Part shown: positions 27,761 to 37,054 of the stretch, one piece after another
How positions within the stretch are numbered: position 1 is the first letter of the stretch
Layout of the letters: every line of letters begins with the position of its first letter
Assembly (NCBI GenBank): GCA_000496175.1
Contig: KI543169.1
Coordinates: forward strand, 132,635 to 175,382
Source: an uncultured archaeon A07HR67
GTDB lineage: Archaea; Halobacteriota; Halobacteria; Halobacteriales; Haloferacaceae
Reading direction: 5' to 3'
Length of the DNA: 42,748 nucleotides
Translations under genes and position numbers: made by a program
The notes under the pieces: generated by a model
Database searches by the model: none
What the model was told of the DNA's origin: nothing
What the model saw: the letters and a program-made list of their open reading frames with translations, nothing else

Positions 27761-28588
27761 ATGAGCCTCGAGTCAACGTTCGGCACCGACGCCCCGGTAA
27801 TCGGGATGGTCCACCTTCCACCGCTTCCGGGAGCGCCGGCGGCGCCCGACGACGGCACAGCGGCGATGGAGGCGGCCGTCGACCGCGCCGTCAGCGACGC
27901 GACGGCGCTCGACCGCGGCGGCGTCGACGGCCTCGTGATCGAGAACTTCGGCGACGTTCCGTTCTACCCGGACGACGTCCCGAAACATACCGTCGCCGCG
28001 ACGACCCGCGCCGCGACCGCGGTCGCCGCGGCCACGGACCTCCCGATCGGTATCAACGTCCTCCGCAACGACGCCGCGGCCGCCGTCTCCGTTGCCGCCG
28101 CGGTAGGAGCCGCCTTCGTCCGCGTGAACGTCCACGCCGGCGCGCGGGTCGCCGACCAGGGGATCATCGAGGGCCGCGCACACGACACGATTCGGCTGCG
28201 CGAGCGCCTCGGCGTCGACATCGGCGTCTTCGCCGACATCGACGTGAAACACTCCGCGCCGCTCGCGCCGACGGGACACTCGGCGGAGTCGTTCGCGGAC
28301 ACCACGGAACGGGGACTCGCCGACGCCGTGATCGCCTCCGGACCCGGGACGGGAGAAGCGATCGACGACGACGCGCTCCGAGAGGTCGTCGCCGAACGGG
28401 AACGCCATGGGCTGGACACGCCCGTCTTCGTCGGCAGCGGCGTCCGACCGGCGACGATCGCGGACATCCTGTCCGTCGCCGACGGCGTCATCGTCGGCAC
28501 CGCGTTGAAACGGGACGCAGAGACGACGGCGCCGGTCGATCCCGACCGGGTCACGGACCTGGTCGCGCGGGCGAACACGGTGCGGTGA
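27761..28588 (+). CDS. BtpA/SgcQ family protein
   Basis: VIGMVHLPPLPGAP, GGVDGLVIENFGDVPFYPDDVP, VGSGVRPATIADIL...ADGVIVGTALKRD. Confidence 0.9.
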   Translation: MSLESTFGTDAPVIGMVHLPPLPGAPAAPDDGTAAMEAAVDRAVSDATALDRGGVDGLVIENFGDVPFYPDDVPKHTVAATTRAATAVAAATDLPIGINVLRNDAAAAVSVAAAVGAAFVRVNVHAGARVADQGIIEGRAHDTIRLRERLGVDIGVFADIDVKHSAPLAPTGHSAESFADTTERGLADAVIASGPGTGEAIDDDALREVVAERERHGLDTPVFVGSGVRPATIADILSVADGVIVGTALKRDAETTAPVDPDRVTDLVARANTVR

Positions 28589-28647
28589 CGGCTTCGGACC
28601 CGCTCGGCGTCCGACCGCTCACCGCCCGGGTCGGCGTCCGACGGCCC

Positions 28648-29763
28648 CTACCGCTCATCGGCCGGGTCGACGCCGCGTTCCGCGAGAAATGCCCGAACCG
28701 CTTCGCGAGTCGGAAGCCCCGGCTGGGTGAACCGTTCTGTACAGTTGATCCCGGCGACCGCGGCCGCGAACCGGACCGCGTCGACCAACGCCGCTCGCGG
28801 CTGCGCGGGGTCGGTTCTCGGGGTCCCGAGGACCCACCGGTCGATCAGGCCGGCGAGAAACGCGTCGCCCGCGCCGGTGGTGTCGACGACGTCGACGTCG
28901 AAGGCGTCGACGTGCGTCGCTTCGCCGTCGGCGATCACGGTCATCCCGTCCGCGCCGTGCGTGAGGACCGCGGGACCGACGGGCGGCGTGCGGATCCGGC
29001 GAAGCCGGTCGACGGCCGCCTCCGGCCCGCCGAAGTACGCCGGTGCGGCGACCCCGCCCGCCACGAACAGGTCCGCGCGGTGTGCGTAGCCGTAGACCGT
29101 CGCCGGCTCCGTCCCCCGGCCGGCGAGTTCGGAGACCGGCCCGGACAGATCGAAGACGACGGCCGGCCGGTCGCTCGGCTCCGTCCCGACGAGCCGGTCG
29201 AGAACCCGCCGTGCGACCCGGTCGGGCGTGTACGCCGTGAGAAACACGACCTCGCTCCGGAGCGCCGACCGGAGGACGCCTGGGTCGGGATCGAGCTCCC
29301 GGAAGCTCTCGCCGGCCGTGACGATGGCCCGCTCGCCGTCGGGCGCACAGAGCACGACCGACCGGGTCGTGGGGTCGTCGCCGACCGCGATCCGGGCGGT
29401 GTCGACGCCCGTCGCGGCCAGCCAGGAGTGCGCCTGCCGGCCGTATCCGTCGTCTCCGACGCGGCTGACGAGCCCGACGTCCCGGCCCAGCCGGTCGAGC
29501 CCGACCGCGACGTTCGCCCCGACGCCGCCGGCGGCGGTTTCGACCTCGTTCGCGTAGGCGCCGCCGTCCGGCTTCGGAAGGTTCGACACCGCGTACCACT
29601 CGTCGACCGCCGCCGCCCCGATAACGGTGACGCGTGGCGGGTCGGATGCGGCGTCTGAGCCGGATGCGGCGTCTGAGTCGGGCCGCGCATCTGTGTCGAA
29701 CGCGGCGTCCGAACCGCCCGCGTTGTCACCCGTTGTGGGGACGTCGGCGTCCTCAGGCGCCAC
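28648..29763 (-). CDS. PfkB/ribokinase-family carbohydrate or nucleoside kinase
   Basis: AAGGVGANVAVGLDRLGRDVGLVSRVGDD...VDTTGAGDAFLAGL. GTG start at 29763 preferred; track ORF begins at 29847 overlapping the deaminase. Confidence 0.88.
   Translation of the reverse strand: MAPEDADVPTTGDNAGGSDAAFDTDARPDSDAASGSDAASDPPRVTVIGAAAVDEWYAVSNLPKPDGGAYANEVETAAGGVGANVAVGLDRLGRDVGLVSRVGDDGYGRQAHSWLAATGVDTARIAVGDDPTTRSVVLCAPDGERAIVTAGESFRELDPDPGVLRSALRSEVVFLTAYTPDRVARRVLDRLVGTEPSDRPAVVFDLSGPVSELAGRGTEPATVYGYAHRADLFVAGGVAAPAYFGGPEAAVDRLRRIRTPPVGPAVLTHGADGMTVIADGEATHVDAFDVDVVDTTGAGDAFLAGLIDRWVLGTPRTDPAQPRAALVDAVRFAAAVAGINCTERFTQPGLPTREAVRAFLAERGVDPADER
29643..29677. repeat. two adjacent copies of cggatgcggcgtctgag (period 18 bp) in the kinase N-terminal linker
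   Basis: Direct reading, copies at 29643-29659 and 29661-29677. Confidence 0.9.
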
Positions 29764-30223
29764 CGTCGCGCTCCCCGTAGAAGGACTCGTGAACGGCCAT
29801 CGCGGCCTCCGTCGCGACCGGGCCGTCGACGGTCGTCTCGCCGTCACACCGTCGGATCACCTCGCTCGCGGGAATCTTTGCCACGCCGCCGGTGAGTTCG
29901 CTCAGCGTCTCGCCGGCGACCCCGAAGACGACGCGGTCGAGTCCCGCGTAGTAGATCGCTGTCGTACACATCGGACACGGCTCCGTGCTCGCGTACATCG
30001 TACACGCTGCCCGGTCATCGGCGTCGAGTTCGCGGGCGGCCCACCTGGCGAGCCGAAGCTCCGGATGGGCGGTGATGTCGTCGTCCGTCCGGGTCGTGTT
30101 TCGGGCCTCCTGAACGACTTCGCCGTCGACGACCAACAACGCGCCAAACGGCGTGTTCCCGGCTTCGACTGCTTCCTCGGCGAGTTCGATCGACCGCGTG
30201 ACGTGTTCGGTGTCCACGCTCAT
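29753..30223 (-). CDS. nucleoside/cytosine deaminase-family zinc protein
   Basis: NTPFGALLVVDGEVV...TAHPELRLARWA...MYASTEPCPMCTTAIYYAGLDRVVFG. Start MSVDTEHV near 30223 (track ORF to 30247). Confidence 0.9.
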   Translation of the reverse strand: MSVDTEHVTRSIELAEEAVEAGNTPFGALLVVDGEVVQEARNTTRTDDDITAHPELRLARWAARELDADDRAACTMYASTEPCPMCTTAIYYAGLDRVVFGVAGETLSELTGGVAKIPASEVIRRCDGETTVDGPVATEAAMAVHESFYGERDGGA

Positions 30224-30247
30224 ACCATGGTCTTCGGCCGCCGTCAC

Positions 30248-30577
30248 CTAACCCTTCGTGTCGCCGGTGGCGTCTGTCGTGCCGCCGTCCCCGCTGGTGT
30301 CTGTCGCGCCGTTGTCGTCGGCGTCGCCCGCCTCCTCCGTTGGCGCTTCCGCCGGCGCGGATCCCCGAACCTCCTGGAGTTTGTCGACCGCGTCGTCCGT
30401 CGCGACCGACCGGGTCTCGGTGACGCCCTCGGGATCGAGCCGTTCCTCGTCTGTTGGTTCTGTCGCGTCTTGGGTGTCCGTCTCCGACCGCGTGGGATCG
30501 TCCGTCTCCGACGCTTTCCCGTCGCGCTCGGTCGATTCTCCGGCGAGCCACTCGCGAAGCCGCGTGAGCAGTCCCAT
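30248..30577 (-). CDS. small acidic low-complexity haloarchaeal protein
   Basis: MGLLTRLREWLAGESTERDGKASETDDPTRSETDTQDATEPTDEERLDPEGV... Confidence 0.6.
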   Translation of the reverse strand: MGLLTRLREWLAGESTERDGKASETDDPTRSETDTQDATEPTDEERLDPEGVTETRSVATDDAVDKLQEVRGSAPAEAPTEEAGDADDNGATDTSGDGGTTDATGDTKG

Positions 30578-30580
30578 CGG

Positions 30581-31483
30581 TCAGTAGTGTCTGAACAACA
30601 ACGCCCGCACGTCGTCTTTGGTGCGGGCCGTCTCGACGCGCCCGTCGGGCAGTTCGACCTCGTAGCGCGCGTCTCCGTCTCCGTCTCGCCACTTGTCGTC
30701 GTGGGTGTCGAGCAGGTTCATCATCGCGTTCAATTGGCTTGAGCCGGCGTCGGAGGCAGCCGCGCTGGGGGCGTCGCCGGGGCTGTCGTCGTCGGTGGCA
30801 GTGTCGTCAGCGGTGTCGCTGTCGGCGCTGCCGTCGTCGGTGGTGTCGCTGTCGGGGCTGTCGTCGGCGGCGGTGGCAGTGTCGTCGTTGGCACTGCCGC
30901 TGGCATCGTCGGACGTGTCGCCGGCACTCCGACTGCTATCCACGGAGCCGTCCTCGCTCGTGTCGGACTCGGCGTCCGCACCACCGCCGGTCGAGTCGCC
31001 GTCGGCGGCTTCCCGTGTTTCGTCGGCCCCCCGGTCGAGGTCGACGCCGACGGCGGCGAACGGGTCCGTCGCCACCCGGGCCGCCGCGTCGAGGATTCCC
31101 TCGATGAGCTCGTCTTTGGTCATCTCGCTGCGGCCGGTCACGTCGAACTCGGCGGCGATCGTGTACAGGTCCATCCGATCCGCGTCGTCGGGGTCGCCGT
31201 GTCGTCGGTTTCGAGACGCGAGTGCCGGTCTGACCGTCTCGCGCTCGAACGGGAGCGTCTCCTCGTTGGGCGCGTCGGCTCCCGAGCCGTCGTGTTCTTC
31301 GGACGGCCGTTCGGGATCCGCAGACCGGTCGGGGTCGTCGACGGCGTCGGCGAGGTCGAGCAGGTACGAGAGGGTTTCCGCGGTTCCGACGGCCGCGTAC
31401 GCGCCGGCGTGGTGGTCGGCTATGTCGGCACGCAGGGCCTCTATCCGTTCTCGCTGCTCGTCGGTAATCTCGATGGTCGGCAT
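30581..31483 (-). CDS. haloarchaeal protein with SAP/Rho-N-like segment and long Ser/Asp/Thr repeat linker
   Basis: MDLYTIAAEFDVTGRSEMTKDELIEGI; linker DTATAADDSPDSDTTDDGSADSDTADDTATDDDSPGD. Confidence 0.7.
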   Translation of the reverse strand: MPTIEITDEQRERIEALRADIADHHAGAYAAVGTAETLSYLLDLADAVDDPDRSADPERPSEEHDGSGADAPNEETLPFERETVRPALASRNRRHGDPDDADRMDLYTIAAEFDVTGRSEMTKDELIEGILDAAARVATDPFAAVGVDLDRGADETREAADGDSTGGGADAESDTSEDGSVDSSRSAGDTSDDASGSANDDTATAADDSPDSDTTDDGSADSDTADDTATDDDSPGDAPSAAASDAGSSQLNAMMNLLDTHDDKWRDGDGDARYEVELPDGRVETARTKDDVRALLFRHY

Positions 31484-31485
31484 TC

Positions 31486-31662
31486 TCACTCCTCCGCTCC
31501 GAACCGTTCGAGCGCCTCCTCCCAGCTCTCGACGAGTCGCGGCTCGCCGGAGTGGTCTGCCTCGACGTCGGCGTAGCCGCAGTCGTCACAGACGACCGCC
31601 TCGGTTCCGCCGAGCGCGAGGGTGGTTAGCGCCGATCCACAGCGTGGACACTCGGTCGACAC
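31486..31662 (-). CDS. small zinc-ribbon protein (58 aa)
   Basis: GTG start: MSTECPRCGSALTTLALGGTEAVVCDDCGYADVEADHSGEPRLVESWEEALERFGAEE; CPRC...CDDC. Below track cutoff/non-ATG. Confidence 0.7.
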   Translation of the reverse strand: MSTECPRCGSALTTLALGGTEAVVCDDCGYADVEADHSGEPRLVESWEEALERFGAEE

Positions 31663-31815
31663 GGGTTATCGAGTGAGACGAGAACGCCGGCCGTGAAAAA
31701 CACACGGGTCTCTCCGGCCGGAGGCTCGCTTGACGGCGGCCGGAGTCCCGGTGGTCGGTTCGGTTCCCCCGGTTCGTGGGGTAACAATCATTAGACTCGG
31801 CGGAGAGGTCGACGT

Positions 31816-32760
31816 ATGACCGATTCGAGCGAGGCGAACCCGTTCTTAGCGTATTACCGACAGTACATCGGCGACCCCGACCGGACCGTCGACGTGTACG
31901 CCGGGTTCGGGCTCTTCTTCGTGGGGCTCGGCTTGGGGCTCGTCGGCATCGCCGTGTTCTTTTACAGCGCGACGCTGACGCCGAACACCCTCTCGACGTA
32001 CGCGGTCCGACAGGTTGCGGCCGTCGCCGCCGCGCTCGGGCTTCCGGGACTCCTGCTCGGAGTCGTCGTGCTCCTGCCCGTCGACCGGCGCATGTTGTAC
32101 CTCGGGAGCGGCGGAGCGGCAGTCTGTCTCCTCGCCGTCGGGTTGTTCGTTCAGGTGTACCCCTACAGCTGGAACGTCCCCGAGCCCCCGGATTACAGCG
32201 CGCAGGTCGTCGCCGTCTACAGCCTCGGTCTCGTCGCCGTCATCGGCGCGACCGGCGCCGCACTCGTCGCCCACCGGGTCGAGCGGGCGGCCGACGAGGC
32301 GGCGGTCGCCGTCCCGGAGACGACGCCCGAGGAGACGGAGGCGTCGGCCGACGCCGACGACGCGGAGACGGTCTCCGACGCGGACGTTCGCGCCGACATC
32401 GAGCGCGAACTCGAGGACGCCGAGCTCACGTGGGGCGGCGTCGAGCGGTCGGAGAGCCGCCGGCTGGAGCTGAACACGACCGCCGTCGACGACGCCGACA
32501 TCGACGGCCAGGCGCTCTCGGGCTCGGCCACCGAGACGCGAACGACTTCCGGGGAGGTCACCGACGCGGTCTCTCAGCTCAAGGGACTCAAGGGCGGCGA
32601 GACGGAGACCGCGAGCGGCGCGGGAACCGACGACCAGGCCGCCGCGCTCCGCGAGCTCCGCGAACAACAACGGGCAGAAGAACTGGCGGAGGCCGACGAC
32701 GGCGACGGCGACGGCGGCGGCGGGTCCATCGTCGACCGCATTCGCGGGTTGTTCGGGTGA
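31816..32760 (+). CDS. haloarchaeal four-TM membrane protein with acidic cytoplasmic tail
   Basis: Multiple hydrophobic helices, then acidic Ala/Glu/Asp-rich tail. Confidence 0.8.
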   Translation: MTDSSEANPFLAYYRQYIGDPDRTVDVYAGFGLFFVGLGLGLVGIAVFFYSATLTPNTLSTYAVRQVAAVAAALGLPGLLLGVVVLLPVDRRMLYLGSGGAAVCLLAVGLFVQVYPYSWNVPEPPDYSAQVVAVYSLGLVAVIGATGAALVAHRVERAADEAAVAVPETTPEETEASADADDAETVSDADVRADIERELEDAELTWGGVERSESRRLELNTTAVDDADIDGQALSGSATETRTTSGEVTDAVSQLKGLKGGETETASGAGTDDQAAALRELREQQRAEELAEADDGDGDGGGGSIVDRIRGLFG

Positions 32761-32829
32761 GCCGCGGCCACGACCGCACGGCGATCGCGTATCGGGTCGT
32801 TATATACAGCCGGCGGCCTATCGGCTGAC

Positions 32830-33684
32830 GTGTCCAGCGTCACCGTCCGTATCGACCCGCACGTCCATTCTGACGGGAGTTACGACGGCCACGAGCCGGT
32901 CGAGCTGATCCTCGAACACGCCGCGGACATCGGCCTCGACGCGGTGGTGATCACCGACCACGACGCGATGGGCGAGTCGCGGCGCGCCGCCGACCTCGCG
33001 GCCGACCACGGGCTGATCGGGATCCCCGGCGTCGAGGTGTCGACCGCCCACGGCCATCTGCTCGCGATCGGTGTCGACCGGATGCCACCGCGCCAGAAGC
33101 CGTACCCGGAGACGGTGACGTGGATCCACGATCACGGCGGCGTCGCGGTCGTCCCACACCCGTTTCAACGGTCGCGTCACGGCGTTCGACGGCGCGACGT
33201 TCCCGTTCCCGGCGACCGGCCCGGCGACGCCGACCCCGCCGTCGACGAGGTCGACGCGATCGAGGTGTTCAACGCCTGGCTGTTCACCGGCTACCGCAAC
33301 CGGCGCGCCAGGCGGTTCGCCGCCATCCACGGCTACCCCGGCGTCGCCGCCAGCGACGCGCATCGCCTGCGCTACGTCGGCCGCGCGTTCACCGAACTGA
33401 CGGTTCAGGGTCACGATTCTGTCGCCGACGTGACGCCGGCAGACGTGCTCGCGGCGATCCGCGACGGGACCACGAGCGCGAGCGGACGGCGCGCGCCCGT
33501 GCCGATGGCGGCCAAACACTACGCGGTCGCGGCCGCCCGCAAGTCGGGATACTACGCACGGGTCGGCACGGCCCGCAGCACGACTGCCGTGTGGCGAGCC
33601 GCGATTGAGGGGGCGTCGGTCGCCCGAACCGGGATGTCACAGGGCGCTCATCGGCTCGCGCGGGCGGCCTCGTGGCTCCGGTAG
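32830..33684 (+). CDS. PHP domain metal-dependent phosphoesterase
   Basis: DPHVHSDGSYDGHEPVE, VVITDHDAMGES, VEVSTAHGHLLAIG, VAVVPHPF; GTG start. Confidence 0.9.
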   Translation: MSSVTVRIDPHVHSDGSYDGHEPVELILEHAADIGLDAVVITDHDAMGESRRAADLAADHGLIGIPGVEVSTAHGHLLAIGVDRMPPRQKPYPETVTWIHDHGGVAVVPHPFQRSRHGVRRRDVPVPGDRPGDADPAVDEVDAIEVFNAWLFTGYRNRRARRFAAIHGYPGVAASDAHRLRYVGRAFTELTVQGHDSVADVTPADVLAAIRDGTTSASGRRAPVPMAAKHYAVAAARKSGYYARVGTARSTTAVWRAAIEGASVARTGMSQGAHRLARAASWLR

Positions 33685-33766
33685 CCCTGTCGGCTCGGTC
33701 GACTCGCGGGTGCGACCCGTTCTCGGGGAGGCGGGGTTTTTGCCCGCGGAGGCGAAATGGAGGCGC

Positions 33767-35005
33767 ATGAGCCACGACAGACACGAAGCCGGGTTCAAAC
33801 GACGAACCCGGGTCGACGAGGCGCTGGCGACGCTGCTCGACGCGGTCGAGCCGCACGGCCGGACCGAGACGGTCCCGCTCGCCGACGCCGACGGCCGCGT
33901 GCTCGCCGAACCGGTCGACGCGCCGGCGCCGGTTCCGGGCTACGACCGCGCCGCGATGGACGGCTACGCGGTTCGCGCCGAGGACACCTTCGGCGCGTCC
34001 GACCGCTCGCCGAACGTCCTTCGGACAACAGATGCCGACGACCGGCCGGTCGGTCGCGGTGAGGCGGCCCGGGTCCACACGGGGAGCGCGCTTCCCGACG
34101 GCGCGAACGCGGTCGTCATGATAGAACAGGTGGAGACGGTCGGCGACGAGGTCGAAACGTTCGACGCGGTCGCCAACGGCGAGAACGTCGGCCCGGCCGG
34201 CGAGGACGTCGCGGAGGGCCAGCGGCTCTACGAGGCGGGCGAGACGCTCCGGCCGTCGGACCTCGGATTATGTAAGTCGGTCGGCCTCGACGAACTCGTC
34301 GTCTACGACCGCCCGACCGTTGCGGTGATCCCCACCGGCGAGGAGCTGGTCCAGGCGGACCCCGCTCCGGGCGAGGTGATCGAGACGAACGGGCTCACCG
34401 TCTCCCGGCTCGTCGAGCGCTGGGGAGGCACGCCGCGATACCGCGCGGTCGTCACCGACGACGAGGACGCGCTCGCGGCCGCGATCGAGCGGGACCTCGA
34501 CGCCGACGTCGTCGTCACCACCGGCGGCTCCTCGGTCGGCGAACGCGACCTGCTCCCGGAGGTCGTCGACGGCCTCGGCGAGGTGCTGGTACACGGCGTC
34601 GCGCTCAAGCCCGGTCACCCGGTGTGTCTCGGGCGTGTCGGCGACACCCCGGTGGTCTCGCTGCCCGGCTATCCGGTCGCGTGTATCGTCAACGCGGCGC
34701 AGTTTCTCCGGCCGGCACAGAAACGGGTCGGCGGAACGAGCGCCGCTCATCCCCCGACGCGGCGCGCGCGCCTCGACAGAAAGGTGGCGAGCGAGCCCGG
34801 CACCCGGACGTTCGCCCGGGTGAAACTGTCGCGTGACGACTCAGCGGACGACCCGCCGTTCGTCGCGACCCCGACACGGGCGAGCGGGTCGGGTGTGCTC
34901 TCCAGCGTGGCCCTCGCCGACGGCTGGGTCGTCGTGCCCGAGCCGCGCGAGGGGCTCGACGCCGGCGATGTCGTCGACGTCGAACTCTGGGAGGTGACCG
35001 AATGA
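33767..35005 (+). CDS. moeA: molybdopterin molybdenumtransferase MoeA
   Basis: PVPGYDRAAMDGYAVRAEDT, IPTGEEL, TTGGSSVGERD, VALKPGHPVCLG, SLPGYPVA. Confidence 0.93.
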   Translation: MSHDRHEAGFKRRTRVDEALATLLDAVEPHGRTETVPLADADGRVLAEPVDAPAPVPGYDRAAMDGYAVRAEDTFGASDRSPNVLRTTDADDRPVGRGEAARVHTGSALPDGANAVVMIEQVETVGDEVETFDAVANGENVGPAGEDVAEGQRLYEAGETLRPSDLGLCKSVGLDELVVYDRPTVAVIPTGEELVQADPAPGEVIETNGLTVSRLVERWGGTPRYRAVVTDDEDALAAAIERDLDADVVVTTGGSSVGERDLLPEVVDGLGEVLVHGVALKPGHPVCLGRVGDTPVVSLPGYPVACIVNAAQFLRPAQKRVGGTSAAHPPTRRARLDRKVASEPGTRTFARVKLSRDDSADDPPFVATPTRASGSGVLSSVALADGWVVVPEPREGLDAGDVVDVELWEVTE

Positions 35006-37035
35006 GCGACCGCAAGGAGTTTCGCGACCTCGCGCCGCCCGACGCTGCCCGTGACGCCATCGCGTCGTTGGACCTCACCCCGGAGCCGGAGACGGTCCCG
35101 CTCACGGACGCCCGCGGTCGCGTCCTCGCCGAGCGCGTCGACGCCGGTATCGACGTCCCCGGCTTCGACCGCGCGTCGATGGACGGCTACGCGGTTCGCG
35201 CCCGCGACACGTTCGGCGCCGACGAGGCGGAGCCCGCCGAGTTGGACCTCGCCGGCGCGGTCCACGCCGGCGCCGCTCCCGACGTGACCGTCGACTCCGA
35301 AACCTGCGTGGAGGTGTCGACCGGAGCGGTGATGCCAGACGGCGCGGACGCGGTGGTGATGGTCGAGCGGACCGACGAGCGGCCGGCCGGCGGAGCCGAC
35401 GCCGACCGAATCGCGTTCCGAACCGCGGTCGCGCCCGGCGACAACGTGATGGCCGCCGGCGCGGACATCGCCGCGGGAGCTCGCGCGCTCGGGCCGGGAA
35501 CCCGGCTCACGCCCCGCGAGATCGGCCTGCTCTCGGCACTCGGCGTCGACTCGGTTCCCGTTCGGGGCCGTCCCACGGTGGGGATCGTCTCGACGGGCGA
35601 CGAACTGGTCCGTCCCGGCGACGAGATCGACTCCGGACGCGGCGAGATCTACGACGTGAACTCGACGACGATCGCCGCCGCCGTCGAGGAGGCGGGTGGC
35701 GACCCCGTGTTCTACCCGCACGCCGGCGACGACTACGCCGAGATGGAACGGCTGCTCCGGCAGGCGGCCGACGAGTGTGACCTCGTCTGCTCGTCGGGGT
35801 CGACCTCCGCCAGCGCGGTCGACGTGATCTACCGGGTGATAGAAGAACGCGGCGAACTGTTGTTACACGGCGTCGCGGTCAAGCCGGGCAAGCCGATGCT
35901 GGTCGGCCGGCTCGACCGCGCCGACGGCGGCGAGTCCGCCTACGTCGGCCTCCCGGGGTACCCGGTTTCCGCGCTGACGATCTTCCGCACGTTCGTCGCC
36001 CCGGCGATCCGCGAGGCCGCCGGCCTGCCGGAGCCGCGAACCGCGACCGTCGACGGGCGGATGGCGGTTCGTGAACGCTACGCCGAGGGGCGACTCCGGC
36101 TGATGCCGGTCGGTCTGCTCGATCTGGGCGGCGGACGGAACGACACGCCGGCGGTTGGCGCTGCTGCGACCCACGCGACCGAGGAGGCCGACGGCGCTAG
36201 CGCGACCGACGCGACCGACGCAGCCGACGACCTGCCCGGCGATCCCGACCGCCCGCTCGTGTACCCGGTCGACAAGGGCTCGGGAGCGACCACGAGCCTC
36301 GTCGAGGCCGACGGCGTGGTCGCCGTCGACCCGGACACGGAGTACCTCGACGCCGGCGAGCCGGTGTCGGTGCGGTTGTTCTCGCCGGACGTCCGGCCGC
36401 CGACCCTGCTCGGCGTCGGCGAGGACGACCCCGCGGTCAATCGGTTGTTGGACCGGCTGGCGAACCCGCGATACCTGCCGGTCGGCTCGCGAGAGGGACT
36501 CAGGCGGCTTCGCGACGGCGTCCCGGACGTCGCCGTGACCGCCGGCCCGACCGCCCGCGACGTCGACACCGTCGCGCTCGGCGGATGGGACCGCGAGTGG
36601 GGCATCGTGGTGCCCGAAGGGAATCCGGCTGCCGTCGCGGGGATCGAAGACCTGGTCGAGCGCGATCTCCGATTCGTCAACCGACCGACGGACGCCGGGC
36701 TCCGACAGAGCCTCGACGACGCGGTCGCGGACCTCGCCGCGGAGCGAGACGCGTCACGGACGGCGCTGACGGACCGCATCGACGGCTACGGGCTGACGTT
36801 GCGGGCCTTCGAGAGCCCCGCCAGGACGGTCGATGCGGGCGACGCCGACGCCGGCCTCGGCCTGCGGGAGACGGCCGACCGACTCGGCTGTGGGTTCGTC
36901 CCGCTCGGAACGCAGTCGGTCGTCGTTCGCGCGGCCGCCGACCGCGTCGACCGCCAGGCGGTCGCGTCGCTGTCGGCCGAACTCGACGCGGTCGACGAGT
37001 TGGTCTCGGGGCTCGCCGGCTACTCGCCGCGCTGA
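35002..37035 (+). CDS. MoeA fused to C-terminal PBP-like (LysR-substrate-binding type) domain
   Basis: MoeA part VPGFDRASMDGYAVRARDTFG...SSGSTSASAVDVIY; C-term LLGVGEDDPAVNRLLDRLAN...WGIVVPEGNPAAVAGIEDLVERDLRFVNR. 4-nt overlap with upstream moeA. Confidence 0.92.
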   Translation: MSDRKEFRDLAPPDAARDAIASLDLTPEPETVPLTDARGRVLAERVDAGIDVPGFDRASMDGYAVRARDTFGADEAEPAELDLAGAVHAGAAPDVTVDSETCVEVSTGAVMPDGADAVVMVERTDERPAGGADADRIAFRTAVAPGDNVMAAGADIAAGARALGPGTRLTPREIGLLSALGVDSVPVRGRPTVGIVSTGDELVRPGDEIDSGRGEIYDVNSTTIAAAVEEAGGDPVFYPHAGDDYAEMERLLRQAADECDLVCSSGSTSASAVDVIYRVIEERGELLLHGVAVKPGKPMLVGRLDRADGGESAYVGLPGYPVSALTIFRTFVAPAIREAAGLPEPRTATVDGRMAVRERYAEGRLRLMPVGLLDLGGGRNDTPAVGAAATHATEEADGASATDATDAADDLPGDPDRPLVYPVDKGSGATTSLVEADGVVAVDPDTEYLDAGEPVSVRLFSPDVRPPTLLGVGEDDPAVNRLLDRLANPRYLPVGSREGLRRLRDGVPDVAVTAGPTARDVDTVALGGWDREWGIVVPEGNPAAVAGIEDLVERDLRFVNRPTDAGLRQSLDDAVADLAAERDASRTALTDRIDGYGLTLRAFESPARTVDAGDADAGLGLRETADRLGCGFVPLGTQSVVVRAAADRVDRQAVASLSAELDAVDELVSGLAGYSPR

Positions 37036-37054
37036 GACGGACGCGTCGCCGGGC

